From positions 1-42,981 of the forward strand of contig JARLHO010000034.1 of assembly GCA_031292215.1 (NCBI GenBank): 42,981 nucleotides of DNA, given 5' to 3'. The position numbers and the translations under genes are program-made. The notes below the pieces were generated by a model. It did not search any database and was not told the DNA's origin. It saw only the letters and a list, made by a program, of their open reading frames with translations. The stretch's first letter is position 1; every line of letters starts with the position of its first letter. This document shows, piece by piece, positions 8,303 through 16,588 of the stretch. Origin of the DNA: Syntrophobacteraceae bacterium (GTDB taxonomy: Bacteria > Desulfobacterota > Syntrophobacteria > Syntrophobacterales > Syntrophobacteraceae).

Positions 8303-8992
8303 GTGCGAATATTGGTAGTCGAAGACGATTTGAAAATCGCCCAGTTCGTAACCGATGGACTGCAACAGGCGGGCTTTGTGGTCGACCGGGCCGCTGACGG
8401 CGAAATCGGCCTCGACCTTGCGTCCACCGAGTCCTATGACGCCGCGGTGATCGATATTATGCTTCCCAAACTCGATGGCTTAACGCTTATCGAGAAGCTA
8501 AGACATCAAAATATCTACACCCCCGTTATCATTCTTAGCGCCAAGCAGTCCGTCGCCGACCGGGTAAGAGGGCTCCAGACCGGAAGCGATGACTACCTGA
8601 CAAAACCCTTTGCCTTTGCCGAACTGCTGGCGCGGGTGCAGGCGCTGATCAGACGGGGCCCGGCCCCCGTTCAGGCCAGCCGCCTGACGGTGGGGGATCT
8701 CACAATGGATCTTTTGAGCCGCGAGGTCACGCGAAACGGCAGAAAAATCGACCTCAATCCCCGCGAATTCACTTTGCTCGAATACTTGATGCGCAACGCG
8801 GGCCGCGTGATATCCAAGACGATGATCCTCGACCAGGTCTGGGGCTACCACTTCGATCCGCAGACAAATGTGGTCGACGTGCTGGTTTGCCGCTTGCGAA
8901 ACAAAATTGACAAAGGCTTTAGCGACAAGATGACTCACACCATCCGAGGGGTCGGCTACGTCTTAAGACTCCCCGAGCAGTCCCTATCCTGA
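8303..8992 (+). CDS. OmpR/PhoB-family response regulator (no kinase nearby)
   Basis: A 229-residue two-component regulator starting at GTG with AAGGAGG ten bases upstream. The receiver has the acidic pair E7/D8-D9 and phospho-acceptor D51 in VIDIMLPKLDG, and the conserved lysine in LTKPFAF. The C-terminal winged-helix domain is clear (REFTLLEYLMRNAGRVISK, then VDVLVCRLRNKID and TIRGVGYVL). Such proteins bind direct repeats of about 11 bp. No histidine kinase gene follows; instead the gene is followed by an 11-bp-periodic repeat array and a DHA2 exporter, so it probably controls that exporter. Its kinase must be encoded elsewhere or be absent. Confidence 0.95.
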   Translation: MRILVVEDDLKIAQFVTDGLQQAGFVVDRAADGEIGLDLASTESYDAAVIDIMLPKLDGLTLIEKLRHQNIYTPVIILSAKQSVADRVRGLQTGSDDYLTKPFAFAELLARVQALIRRGPAPVQASRLTVGDLTMDLLSREVTRNGRKIDLNPREFTLLEYLMRNAGRVISKTMILDQVWGYHFDPQTNVVDVLVCRLRNKIDKGFSDKMTHTIRGVGYVLRLPEQSLS

Positions 8993-9074
8993 CCTCTTCG
9001 CCTCCAAACATCCTTTGCCGCGGGCGGGCGCCTCTCACACTAATCCCTTGTATTTACACATACATTTCGATCCA

Positions 9075-9183
9075 GTAATGTATGTGTAACCTTCCGGCAA
9101 TCTTTGCGCCATGAACACGTAATGTTTGAGCCATGGACTGGTAATGTTTCGGTCACTTTCGAGCAATGTTGCATCCTTATAAC
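9075..9183 (+). promoter_or_regulatory. Nine-half-site operator array and activator-type promoter
   Basis: Heptamers resembling GTAATGT begin at 9075, 9086, 9097, 9108, 9119, 9130, 9141, 9152 and 9163, a strict 11-bp period. They read GTAATGT, GTAACCT, GCAATCT, GCCATGA, GTAATGT, GCCATGG, GTAATGT, GTCACTT and GCAATGT. Direct repeats at 11 bp are the typical half-site arrangement of PhoB/OmpR-type regulators. The last site ends 8 bp before a good -10 element, TATAAC at 9178-9183, while no consensus -35 is present, as expected of an activator-dependent promoter. It lies between the OmpR-family regulator and the DHA2 exporter, 130 bp before the exporter start. The rest of the 8993-9312 gap shows nothing else. 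Confidence 0.75.
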
Positions 9184-9312
9184 AGTATCGCACCGGTTGT
9201 AATCGGCAGGCGTCAACAATAACCGGACATTTTTCCGCCGGGTCGCACTTTTAGCTTTTTGTCTTGTGTCGGTTTCACCTCCATTTTACCCCAAAACAAG
9301 AAGGGGAACCCT

Positions 9313-10848
9313 ATGAAGAACGAGAACAAAGGTTTGCTGCAGTTTCCTCACCCGTTTTTCTCCGAACGCCCGTCATGGAAATGGTTCATCCTTTTGAACG
9401 TTTTGATCGGCGCGACCATGTCGGCTCTCGATGTCAGCATTGTGAACGTCGCGATGCCGACCCTCAAGACGCAGTTTAACACCAGCATGGCCGTTATCGA
9501 ATGGGTGGCGATGTCCTACATGATCACCCTGACCGTGCTCCTCCCCTTCTTTGGACGGCTAGCCGACATATTCGGACGCTCGAAGCTCTACAACATCGGC
9601 TTTATCATTTTCACGGTCGGCTCCTGGTTCTGCGGCATGGCCAATTCGGCCGGCGTCATTATAGCAGCCAGGGTTCTACAGGCTATCGGCGCGGGTCTGC
9701 TTCAGGCCAACTCGGTCGCCCTCATTACCCAGGCCTTCCCCGGCAATGAACGGGGCAAGGCCATCGGCATCCAGGGGGCGGTCCAGGCGATCGCAATGGC
9801 TGTTGGTCCGTTTGTGGGGGGCGTCCTCATCTCTGCTGTCGGGTGGCGCCTGGTGTTCTACATAAACATTCCCATCGGCATAGTGGGCACGCTGGCCGCC
9901 ATGTTTATTCTTCCGACCCAGGAAAAGAGCACCGTCAAACAGAAGATCGATTACGTCGGCACGTTTTTTTTCGCCACCGGCCTCGCCTTTCTCGTGCTCC
10001 TCTTTAACGAGGGCGTAAAACTGGGGTGGGAATCGCCCACCATTTTGACCTACGGGGTTCTTTCCCTCGTCCTTCTGGCTCTTTTCGTCGTCACCGAACT
10101 CCGGGTCGAAAATCCGCTGCTAGACATCAACATGTTTAAGAACATGACCTTTCTGATCGGCAATATCACCGGCATGATGTCCTACTATGTCCTTTTCACG
10201 GTCCTTTTTCTCATGCCATTCTATTGCGAAAGGGTGCTAAATTACAGCCCGGCTCTTACCGGGAGCCTTCTTACCCCCATCCCGCTCGCCATGGCGATCA
10301 TCGCTCCCTTTTCCGGCTGGGTTTCAGACAAGTACCGGGCCGGAACGAGGCTCATGACCTCCGGGGGAATGATGCTCTGCGGCGTAGCTTGTTTTGCCCT
10401 CCTGTTCGTGGGCGCCCATGCCAGCGTCCTGCTTCTGGTAGCCGAGCTTGTACTTCTGGGCTTTGGAATGGGCATGTTTACGCCGCCCAATAACTCCGCC
10501 ATCATGGGCGCGGCCCCCAGGGATAAGCTCGGGCTGGCCGGCGGCATCCTGAACATGATGCGCTCCCTGGGTCTGATCTTCGGCGTGGATATCTCCGGAG
10601 TTGTGTTTACCACCCTGGAGCATAAGTACCTCTCGACCCACGGGTATAGCCATGTGGCCCATGTTTTCCAAAACGGGCGCATTCCCCTGGCGATGAAAGA
10701 CCATGCATTCATGCGCGGTTTCATAATAGTTATCGGCGTGCTCCTGGTGATGAACATTTCCGCCTCGCTGCTTTCGGTGTTCAAGCAAAGCACAGAACTT
10801 GACGCCGAGACGCTTGCGGCGGCCAAGGAAGCCGAGCTCGCGGCATAG
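9313..10848 (+). CDS. DHA2-family (14-TM) multidrug exporter
   Basis: A 511-residue inner-membrane proton-driven exporter of the major facilitator superfamily, EmrB/QacA type. The family motif LDVSIVNVAMP is in the first helix, with the G-x-L-x-D/R motif (FGRLADIFGRSKLYN) in the loop between helices 2 and 3, and roughly 14 hydrophobic segments follow. The start is the ATG at 9313, with AAGGGG a few bases upstream; an in-frame ATG at 9259 would lie further upstream without a good ribosome-binding site. No EmrA-like adaptor or TolC gene is adjacent. The upstream operator array and the OmpR-type regulator suggest inducible expression. The substrate is unknown. Confidence 0.93.
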   Translation: MKNENKGLLQFPHPFFSERPSWKWFILLNVLIGATMSALDVSIVNVAMPTLKTQFNTSMAVIEWVAMSYMITLTVLLPFFGRLADIFGRSKLYNIGFIIFTVGSWFCGMANSAGVIIAARVLQAIGAGLLQANSVALITQAFPGNERGKAIGIQGAVQAIAMAVGPFVGGVLISAVGWRLVFYINIPIGIVGTLAAMFILPTQEKSTVKQKIDYVGTFFFATGLAFLVLLFNEGVKLGWESPTILTYGVLSLVLLALFVVTELRVENPLLDINMFKNMTFLIGNITGMMSYYVLFTVLFLMPFYCERVLNYSPALTGSLLTPIPLAMAIIAPFSGWVSDKYRAGTRLMTSGGMMLCGVACFALLFVGAHASVLLLVAELVLLGFGMGMFTPPNNSAIMGAAPRDKLGLAGGILNMMRSLGLIFGVDISGVVFTTLEHKYLSTHGYSHVAHVFQNGRIPLAMKDHAFMRGFIIVIGVLLVMNISASLLSVFKQSTELDAETLAAAKEAELAA

Positions 10849-10964
10849 CTTCGATATAAAGGGGGGGGGCTCGTCTCTGCGGGGATTTCCCCAAAGGACC
10901 GGGCCCTCCCTCCCTTATTCCGCTCGAAAATGGATTTGTTGATGCAAGAAAGGAGCTTTGAGCG

Positions 10965-11807
10965 GTGCCTTCCATGGCGCTTTCCACCTTTTGCCTGGTG
11001 GCTCTGGGGATGGCGGTGAGCTCTTACGCCACACTGATCGGCGCAGGCGGTGGTTTTATCCTGATGCCGCTTTTGCTCCTTTTGTTCCCCCACGACAACC
11101 CGCATGAACTTACAGCGATTTCTCTTTCCTGCATGCTCATCTATACCTTTTCGACCACTGCGGCCTACGCGAAGCTAAAAATGGTCGATTTCAAGTCGGG
11201 CCTTTTCTTTGGCGCGGCCGCCCTCCCGGGCGCCGTACTCGGTGTGGTTGCCAGCGGGGCCGTTTCCCGGGAATTTTTCGAACTCCTTTTTGCCGTCTTC
11301 CTGATCGGTTTGGCCCTTTTTGCCGCACATACGAGCAGGCGGGAGTCCGCTCCCCGCAAAATCTCTCTCCCCTCATCGCGCCGCGGTTGGAATGTACGAA
11401 AGACCGCCACCGCATACGGAATCGTTTTCGAGTACGACTGCAACCGCCTTCTGGCCATACCGCTTTTTTTCGCTCTCGGTTTCATGACTTGCTGCATGGG
11501 CATCGGCGGAAGCGCCCTGATGATCCCGGCATTTATCTACATCCTTAACTTCCCGATATTTATTGCAACCGGCACCGCCCGGTTCATAGCGGCAATCCTG
11601 ACCTTTACCGCCACCGCGACCCACCTCGGGATGGGTTCGTTTGGCCATGCCGCTCTACTCCGCGTCGTGGCCATAGGGATTGGAATGATTATCGGCGCCC
11701 GAATGGGCGCCCGGTTTTCCGTCAGGATAAGGCGCGTTTGGACCTTTCGCAGTCTGGCTGTGGTGCTTGCGCTGGTTGGGATAAGGATGGTGTTGGCCGT
11801 TTTGTAG
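10965..11807 (+). CDS. TauE/SafE-family membrane permease
   Basis: A 280-residue polytopic protein of the TauE/SafE (PF01925) family, whose members move sulfite, sulfonates or other organic anions. The family glycine-rich motif LIGAGGGFILMPLLL is in the first half (residues 25-39) and its repeat CMGIGGSALMIPAFI in the second, as expected of the duplicated fold; about eight hydrophobic segments are visible. The GTG start has AAAGGAG ten bases upstream. It follows the DHA2 exporter by 116 bp without a clear terminator between, so the two may be co-transcribed. A poly-T run follows the stop near 11815. Substrate assignment is not possible from sequence. Confidence 0.9.
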   Translation: MPSMALSTFCLVALGMAVSSYATLIGAGGGFILMPLLLLLFPHDNPHELTAISLSCMLIYTFSTTAAYAKLKMVDFKSGLFFGAAALPGAVLGVVASGAVSREFFELLFAVFLIGLALFAAHTSRRESAPRKISLPSSRRGWNVRKTATAYGIVFEYDCNRLLAIPLFFALGFMTCCMGIGGSALMIPAFIYILNFPIFIATGTARFIAAILTFTATATHLGMGSFGHAALLRVVAIGIGMIIGARMGARFSVRIRRVWTFRSLAVVLALVGIRMVLAVL

Positions 11808-11948
11808 AAGCGCCTTTTTTTCCTCTACGACGTCTTGGAGCAAAGGGTGCATGAAGAAAGTGCCGCAGAGCAATTTCGGCCGCCCGGGCCCGCAAGAGCC
11901 TCGAAAAGGAAGATGAGGCCCAAATTCAATGGAGCCGTCACTATCCCC

Positions 11949-12368
11949 CTATATCACGCATTTTATGTCCAGCAGGGGAGTGCCGTCAACGGCGTCCAGG
12001 CCAACCACATCGATAACCGTGCCCTGGACGCGGGTGACCTCGACGATTTGCAAAGAAATGGGGTTTGGCCGCTGCGGGCTGCGCGTTGAGAAAACTCCCC
12101 GCATGGGGCGGGTTCGGTCCCCCTTCGGGTGGACCTGGAGCCTGTCGCGCTCGGCAAGATGCATCCAGTAGAGGATAACTATTTTTTGGCGTTCTTCTAC
12201 GCCAAATAACCCTTCCCGGTACCGCTCATCTACGATCAGCCGCCCGCATACAGACGATTGGCCGCCCTGCCGGGGCGCTTGTCCCCGCTCGGCGATCGGG
12301 CTTCGGATTACGCCTATCGGCCTCAGGATAAATTGCGACGAAAGGATTTCTTCATACTCTTTTTCCAT
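11949..12368 (-). CDS. trmO: TrmO/TsaA-family tRNA m6t6A37 methyltransferase
   Basis: A 139-residue protein of the TrmO family, which methylates N6-threonylcarbamoyladenosine at position 37 of some tRNAs using S-adenosylmethionine. The family hallmark GVFSTRSPQRPNP is clear, preceded by IGVIRSP at the N terminus and DRLQVHPKGD in the middle, and followed by VIDVVGLDAVDGTPLLDIK. The ATG at 12368 is preferred over an upstream in-frame TTG because AAGGAG sits seven bases before it. Members lacking the C-terminal domain of the E. coli enzyme are common. Its 3' end faces the TauE gene, with a 141-bp gap holding no gene. Confidence 0.9.
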   Translation of the reverse strand: MEKEYEEILSSQFILRPIGVIRSPIAERGQAPRQGGQSSVCGRLIVDERYREGLFGVEERQKIVILYWMHLAERDRLQVHPKGDRTRPMRGVFSTRSPQRPNPISLQIVEVTRVQGTVIDVVGLDAVDGTPLLDIKCVI

Positions 12369-12410
12369 CTCAGTCTCCTTAAACGGCAAATAGTGAGCGA
12401 GGCTTTCCCA

Positions 12411-12438
12411 TTCACCGATTCACCGATTCACCGATTCA
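12411..12438. repeat. Octamer tandem repeat across a stop codon
   Basis: TTCACCGA occurs three times in a row (12411-12434) and is followed by TTCA. The array spans the TGA stop codon of the thioesterase gene on the minus strand. Because the unit is 8 bp, copy-number change would shift the reading frame and alter the last residues. Confidence 0.8.
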
Positions 12439-12938
12439 TTATTCTGCATCCCCTCGATCGCCTGCCGGAAATCGTCAGGCAAAAGGGTCGAGCGCCCCGT
12501 AAACTGCACGCAGACCATGTCCAGCCGACATTGGGTGCACAACTCGACTCCCTGGCCCTTGGCTTTCCCGTCTGCTGGTGGCGCCACGGGCCTGTAGATG
12601 AGTTGGGAAAACGATAGACTTCTTCTGCCCATCCTGGTTACTTGCGTGTACAGCTCTATTTGATCGTCGTAGCGCAGGAATTTGCGATATTTGCACTGGG
12701 CCTCGACGATTGTCAGGTGAAGCTCGCGGTTAATAAACTCGCGATAGGGAAAGCCGGCAGTTCTTAGCATGTCCTCGCGGCCAAGTTCAAACAGGTGATA
12801 ATAGTTGCCGTGATAGAGCGCCTGGCCCAAATCGACTTCAAAAAGCGGGATCCGCAACCGGGTTATGTGGTAGAAACTATCCGAGTCCCCTTTACCCTCG
12901 GGGTCGGTGAATATCTTTTTTCGCAAAGGCTCGCTCAT
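12420..12938 (-). CDS. Hotdog-fold acyl-CoA thioesterase (YbgC/4HBT type)
   Basis: A 172-residue protein with the 4-hydroxybenzoyl-CoA thioesterase-like motif VDLGQALYHGNYYHLFELGRED near residues 37-58, which matches the D-x-x-G-x-x-x-H-x-N-Y pattern carrying the catalytic aspartate. It would hydrolyse acyl-CoA esters in the cytoplasm. The ATG at 12938 is preferred since AGGGAG lies seven bases upstream; a longer frame exists but adds a spurious hydrophobic leader. An octamer repeat crosses its stop codon, giving the odd tail NNESVNR. The next gene downstream, trmO, is on the same strand 51 bp away. The residues after about 140 are less conserved than the core. Confidence 0.85.
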   Translation of the reverse strand: MSEPLRKKIFTDPEGKGDSDSFYHITRLRIPLFEVDLGQALYHGNYYHLFELGREDMLRTAGFPYREFINRELHLTIVEAQCKYRKFLRYDDQIELYTQVTRMGRRSLSFSQLIYRPVAPPADGKAKGQGVELCTQCRLDMVCVQFTGRSTLLPDDFRQAIEGMQNNESVNR

Positions 12939-13008
12939 TGGCAGACTCCCTGTTAAAATGAAAAAAATGGACCGAATGCATTTCAATCTTTGACATCAGA
13001 GGTGGTTT

Positions 13009-15723
13009 TTGGCAATCTTTCCACAAATGAACAATCCCAGACACAAGCGAGATCGCTCTAAACATTACGGAAATCGGGAGCCTGTCAAGCCCTCGGGGGG
13101 ACCTTTTTCTTTTAAGATCTACAGCAGCCTTCGCCCCGTGCTCGACCGGATAGGGATTCCGGAGCCGACCCCTTTTGTCCCCGACCCCTTTCAGATCGAA
13201 GCCTTGAGCCTCATCGAGCAATCCGACGTGCTGGTTACCGCTCCGACAGGGGCCGGGAAAACTTATATCGCAGTCGGGGCCATTGACAAGGTTTTTCGAA
13301 GGGGCGGAAAAAGTTGGTACGCTTCACCTCTTAAGGCCTTGTCCAATGCAAAGTATCATGAATTCGGCGAAATCTTCGGACCGGAAAATGTCGGGATACT
13401 TACGGGCGACAGGAAGGAAAATCCCCAAGCGCCCGTAATCGTTGGCACCACGGAGATTCTTCGCAATCAGTTGTATGACACGATGCACCGGGGGGAAGAC
13501 ATCGGAGTCGACCTGGTGGTCTTAGACGAAGCTCATTACCTGGGGGATGCAGACCGGGGAGTGGTGTGGGAGGAGGTGTTGATCTATCTTCCGCCCCGAG
13601 TCCGGCTGCTGCTGCTTTCCGCGACCATTTTGAACGGAAGGGACATCTGCCGGTGGCTCGCCTGGATGCGCGGATCGCAGTGCCGGTGGGTGGAGACCTA
13701 TGAGCGTCCCGTGCCGCTTTACCCCCTGTTTCTTTTTCCCGGCGGGGAGCTTGCGCCTCTTGGAACGCGCCGGGGACTTTTGCCCCGAATCGATAGAATC
13801 GATCGGGCGACGCTTCCAAGAAGCGAGGTCGCCCAGATCCCGCGAATTCTCGATGTGCTTCGGACCGCCAATCTTTTGCCCGCCATATTCTTCCTCAAAT
13901 CCCGGGCCGACTGCGACAGGGCGGTCGAAATCTGCATGACCTATCACAACTCCGATGGCGGCAAGAATGCCGGGTTTGAGTCCCGGTTCGAAGAACTGTT
14001 GGGTCTTTATCCTTTTCTGGCCAACCACCAGCACCTCGAAGTGCTCAAAAGCTGTCGAGTCGGCTCCCATCACGGAGGACAGCTCCCCCACTGGAAGCTC
14101 TTTTTGGAAAAGATGATGCAGGCCGGACAGCTCGACGCCATCTTTTCGACCTCGACGATCGCCGCCGGGGTCAATTTCCCGGCTCGCACCGTGGTGGTTT
14201 TTCAATCCGACCGGTTTAACGGCAAGGACTTCGTCTCGCTTAGGGCAACCGACCTTTTGCAGATGACCGGAAGAGCCGGACGGCGAGGGATGGACGAAAT
14301 CGGGTTTGTGCTGGTGATTCCCGGGCAACACCAGGACCCAAAGCTTATAAACGACCTGCTAAAATCCACCCCCGACCCGATCCGCAGCCAGATCCGGGTA
14401 AATTTCTCGATGGTTTTAAACCTCCTTCTCTCCCACAGCCCCGAGGAAATTCGAGACCTTTTCGTCGCTTCCCTGGCTACTTTTCAAAACCTGGATAGCG
14501 ACACCAAATCCTTGGATGACCTCCAGAAGGTCCGCGAGGAACTCGAGCAGTTCAGGCAGCTCATGGGATGCGGGTCCTTAGACGATTTGTCGGAAATTCG
14601 TCCGGCTTACCTGGGCGCCAACGAACAGTTGCGAAAAATGCGAAAGTCGCTCAGGCGCAGGCCGGGCTTTAAACAGGTTGTCGATCGGCTCGCTCCCGGC
14701 CGCATCTTTATCAGCAGCAGGGGAACGCCCTACCTGTGTGTGGCATGGCCCGATCTCGAGTTTGGAAACGTGGAAGCCGTAAGGCTCGCCCACCCCGCGA
14801 GAATGCGGCGAAAAAGCATCCGGACCTACCGGGTCGCCTTCCAGCGGGTCCGCGCATCGAGCGTTATGCTCGACTCTTTCCCCGGGCCCGGGGAAAGACA
14901 CAAATGGGAGGAGCTGATAGCGCGGGCGCACCGGGGCGAATTCATACCCGACGATCTCCCGGGCCTTGACGGCGGCCGCGAAGACCTCGCGTCGCGAGAA
15001 CTGGCCACAACGGCCCAAAGGCTCAAGACCTATCCGTGCGAAAGGTGCAAGCTGTTCGCCCCTTGCCTTCAGGAAACCTCCCATCCCTTTTCTTCCGCCC
15101 TCGGACAATACTTTCATCTGTTCGCCAAGGTCGATTCGACCCAGGAGCAGCTCTGGCGCTCATTTCTAAAACACTACCGGATGCTTCAAAGCGAGGACTA
15201 CGTCGATGCCGACGGAAGGCTTACCGCAGACGGCCTGTGGGCTTCCAAGCTACGACTCGACCAGCCCCTTCTTATCTCCGAGGGGATCCGCAAAAACCTC
15301 TTCCCCCAGGATGAACCCGAACTGCTCGCAGCCCTCATAGCCCCCTTTGTCACCGACCGCGACAAACAGGGCGACATTCAACTGGCCACCTTCGTCTGGA
15401 AATATCCCGATCTGGCCAGGCCTTATTTCCAGATGCTAAAGGACCTGCAGGAACTAAAGGGGCGGCTGCAGGCCGAAGGCTTTGAAACTCCCCCCCTTCC
15501 CTTCTGGGCGGTCATAACCGTCTACCATTGGGCCAAGGGGCTTTCCTGGGAGCAGGTGCGCGAAATATCGGGAATGGATGAAGGCGACCTGGCGATGATC
15601 ATTTTGCGAACAGCCGACCACCTCAGGCAAATAGAAGCACTCTTCGAAACCCATCCCGGACTTGCCGCAACCGCTGCCGACGCCATCGACCTGCTGCTGC
15701 GCGAACCGATTCTTTCGACATGA
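13009..15723 (+). CDS. Ski2-like DEAD/DEAH-box helicase
   Basis: A 904-residue superfamily 2 nucleic acid helicase. The Q-motif-like FQIEAL precedes Walker A APTGAGKT (78-85); motif II is DEAH (173-176), motif III SAT (204-206), and motif VI QMTGRAGRRGMD is near residue 417, the form found in the Ski2/Mtr4 group. It presumably unwinds RNA or DNA in an ATP-dependent manner. A cysteine set C-x2-C-x5-C (CERCKLFAPC, near 676-685) in the C-terminal half could bind a metal. The start is a TTG at 13009 next to AGAGGTGG; the ATG at 13027 is an alternative but has no ribosome-binding site. It stands alone on the plus strand, divergent from the thioesterase, with a hairpin and T-run after its stop. Confidence 0.9.
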   Translation: MAIFPQMNNPRHKRDRSKHYGNREPVKPSGGPFSFKIYSSLRPVLDRIGIPEPTPFVPDPFQIEALSLIEQSDVLVTAPTGAGKTYIAVGAIDKVFRRGGKSWYASPLKALSNAKYHEFGEIFGPENVGILTGDRKENPQAPVIVGTTEILRNQLYDTMHRGEDIGVDLVVLDEAHYLGDADRGVVWEEVLIYLPPRVRLLLLSATILNGRDICRWLAWMRGSQCRWVETYERPVPLYPLFLFPGGELAPLGTRRGLLPRIDRIDRATLPRSEVAQIPRILDVLRTANLLPAIFFLKSRADCDRAVEICMTYHNSDGGKNAGFESRFEELLGLYPFLANHQHLEVLKSCRVGSHHGGQLPHWKLFLEKMMQAGQLDAIFSTSTIAAGVNFPARTVVVFQSDRFNGKDFVSLRATDLLQMTGRAGRRGMDEIGFVLVIPGQHQDPKLINDLLKSTPDPIRSQIRVNFSMVLNLLLSHSPEEIRDLFVASLATFQNLDSDTKSLDDLQKVREELEQFRQLMGCGSLDDLSEIRPAYLGANEQLRKMRKSLRRRPGFKQVVDRLAPGRIFISSRGTPYLCVAWPDLEFGNVEAVRLAHPARMRRKSIRTYRVAFQRVRASSVMLDSFPGPGERHKWEELIARAHRGEFIPDDLPGLDGGREDLASRELATTAQRLKTYPCERCKLFAPCLQETSHPFSSALGQYFHLFAKVDSTQEQLWRSFLKHYRMLQSEDYVDADGRLTADGLWASKLRLDQPLLISEGIRKNLFPQDEPELLAALIAPFVTDRDKQGDIQLATFVWKYPDLARPYFQMLKDLQELKGRLQAEGFETPPLPFWAVITVYHWAKGLSWEQVREISGMDEGDLAMIILRTADHLRQIEALFETHPGLAATAADAIDLLLREPILST

Positions 15724-15731
15724 GCTCGTGT

Positions 15732-15780
15732 GGAGCGGAGCAGCTTTTTCTGTTCGCTCCTCACTGTTCGCTGTTTTTTT
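15732..15780 (+). terminator. Probable terminator after the helicase
   Basis: GGAGCGGA pairs with TTCGCTCC (one G-U pair) and an inner CAG with CTG, giving a hairpin at 15732-15760. A T7 run follows at 15774-15780. The 13-bp gap between hairpin and T-run makes the assignment tentative. Confidence 0.4.
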
Positions 15781-15781
15781 C

Positions 15782-15811
15782 TTGACACGACCCAACAGAT
15801 TTGGGTATAAG
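15782..15811 (+). promoter_or_regulatory. Sigma-70 promoter for the small four-cysteine protein
   Basis: A perfect TTGACA (15782-15787) and TATAAG (15806-15811) are 18 bp apart, about 40 bp before the small gene. Confidence 0.75.
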
Positions 15812-15849
15812 CAGCAGTTCCAAATATTTTCCTTCAAAGGAGAGTCCAG

Positions 15850-15978
15850 ATGCTTAAGAGCCCGTGCATCAACTGCGATCGAGCCAGTGAAGACAAGAAC
15901 AAATGTTTGGACAAATGCGAAAGGCTCAAGGAATACCAGGAGATGATCCTGAAACAGGGCATTTACGCTACGATGTAG
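15850..15978 (+). CDS. Small four-cysteine protein, possible zinc-binding
   Basis: A 42-residue protein beginning MLKSPCINCDR and ending GIYATM. The cysteines are C6-x2-C9 and C19-x3-C23, a spacing that could form a small zinc knuckle, followed by a charged helix (ERLKEYQEMILKQG). AAAGGAG lies at proper spacing before the ATG, a consensus promoter lies upstream and an intrinsic terminator follows, so this is very likely a real, independently expressed gene despite its length. No function is recognised. It lies between the helicase and rplU. A role in binding nucleic acid or protein would be inference only. Confidence 0.75.
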   Translation: MLKSPCINCDRASEDKNKCLDKCERLKEYQEMILKQGIYATM

Positions 15979-15984
15979 CTGCGG

Positions 15985-16010
15985 GCGGCCGGGCGTTGGC
16001 CGCTTTTTTT
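15985..16010 (+). terminator. Intrinsic terminator
   Basis: GCGGCC and GGCCGC form a six-pair GC stem around a 7-nt loop (15985-16003), followed directly by seven T (16004-16010). It ends the small-gene transcript just before rplU. Confidence 0.8.
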
Positions 16011-16068
16011 ATCGACCGCTATTCTATTGGCGGTGGCACAGGCGGCAAACCAGGAGGGATCAAAACTC

Positions 16069-16377
16069 ATGTACGCCATCTTTAAATCCGGGGGCAGGCA
16101 ATATGAAGCTAAGCCCGGGGCAGTTATAAAATTGGGAAAGATTTCCGGCGAAGTCGGGGAGAACGTGACCCTGAATGAAGTCCTGTTCGTATCCGAAGGG
16201 GACCAATTGCGGGTCGGTCGCCCTGTTGTCGAAGGCGTTGCCGTAAAGGCCACCATAATCGAGCAGGGACGCGGGCCGAAGATAACAATCTTCAAACATA
16301 AACGCCGCAAGGATTACCGGAAAAAACAGGGGCACAGGCAGGATTTTACGGCCGTGCGCGTGCAAGATATCGGATAA
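16069..16377 (+). CDS. rplU: 50S ribosomal protein L21
   Basis: A 102-residue ribosomal protein L21, starting MYAIFKSGGRQY, with the family signature KITIFKHKRRKDYRKKQGHRQ near the C terminus. The ATG has AGGAGGGA about ten bases upstream. Its length is normal. It heads the usual rplU-rpmA-obgE cluster, but here a 229-bp repeat-filled gap separates it from rpmA, where these genes are normally close together. A promoter is likely between the terminator at 15985-16010 and the start (weak TTGGCC/TATTCT pair at 18 bp). Confidence 0.98.
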   Translation: MYAIFKSGGRQYEAKPGAVIKLGKISGEVGENVTLNEVLFVSEGDQLRVGRPVVEGVAVKATIIEQGRGPKITIFKHKRRKDYRKKQGHRQDFTAVRVQDIG

Positions 16378-16385
16378 GTGCTGCA

Positions 16386-16588
16386 GCAGGAAGCAAGGAG
16401 CAGGTAGCAAGAATCTTTTGGCTTCTCGCTCCCGGCTCCACTATTGCTTCTGAAGCAGGCAGCATGGAAGCAAGGAGCAGGAAGTAAGACTTTTTTGGCT
16501 CCCCGCTCCATCTTTTGTCGTACTAAAGCAGGTAGCAGGTAGCAGGAGTAAGACTTTTTTGGCTCCCCGCTTCTCGCTCCCCGCTCCA
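16386..16588. repeat. Triplicated purine/pyrimidine repeat between rplU and rpmA
   Basis: Three imperfect units each begin with a purine-rich arm (AGCAGG/AAGCAAGGAGC type) and end with a T-run plus pyrimidine-rich arm (GGCTCCCCGCTCC type). A 14-bp identical stretch occurs at 16391-16404 and 16468-16481, and a 24-bp identical stretch at 16484-16507 and 16548-16571. The purine and pyrimidine arms are partly complementary (GGAGC with GCTCC), so each unit may fold in RNA. No open frame here looks real. Confidence 0.75.

Noticed and set aside
10849-10964. Terminator between the DHA2 exporter and TauE genes
   Set aside because: G and C runs are present but no stable stem followed by T residues could be drawn.
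10242-11105. 287-codon open frame on the minus strand
   Set aside because: It crosses the exporter, a spacer and the TauE gene in antisense with no coding character.
13522-14331. 269-codon open frame on the minus strand
   Set aside because: It is opposite the helicase motifs and not conserved in character.
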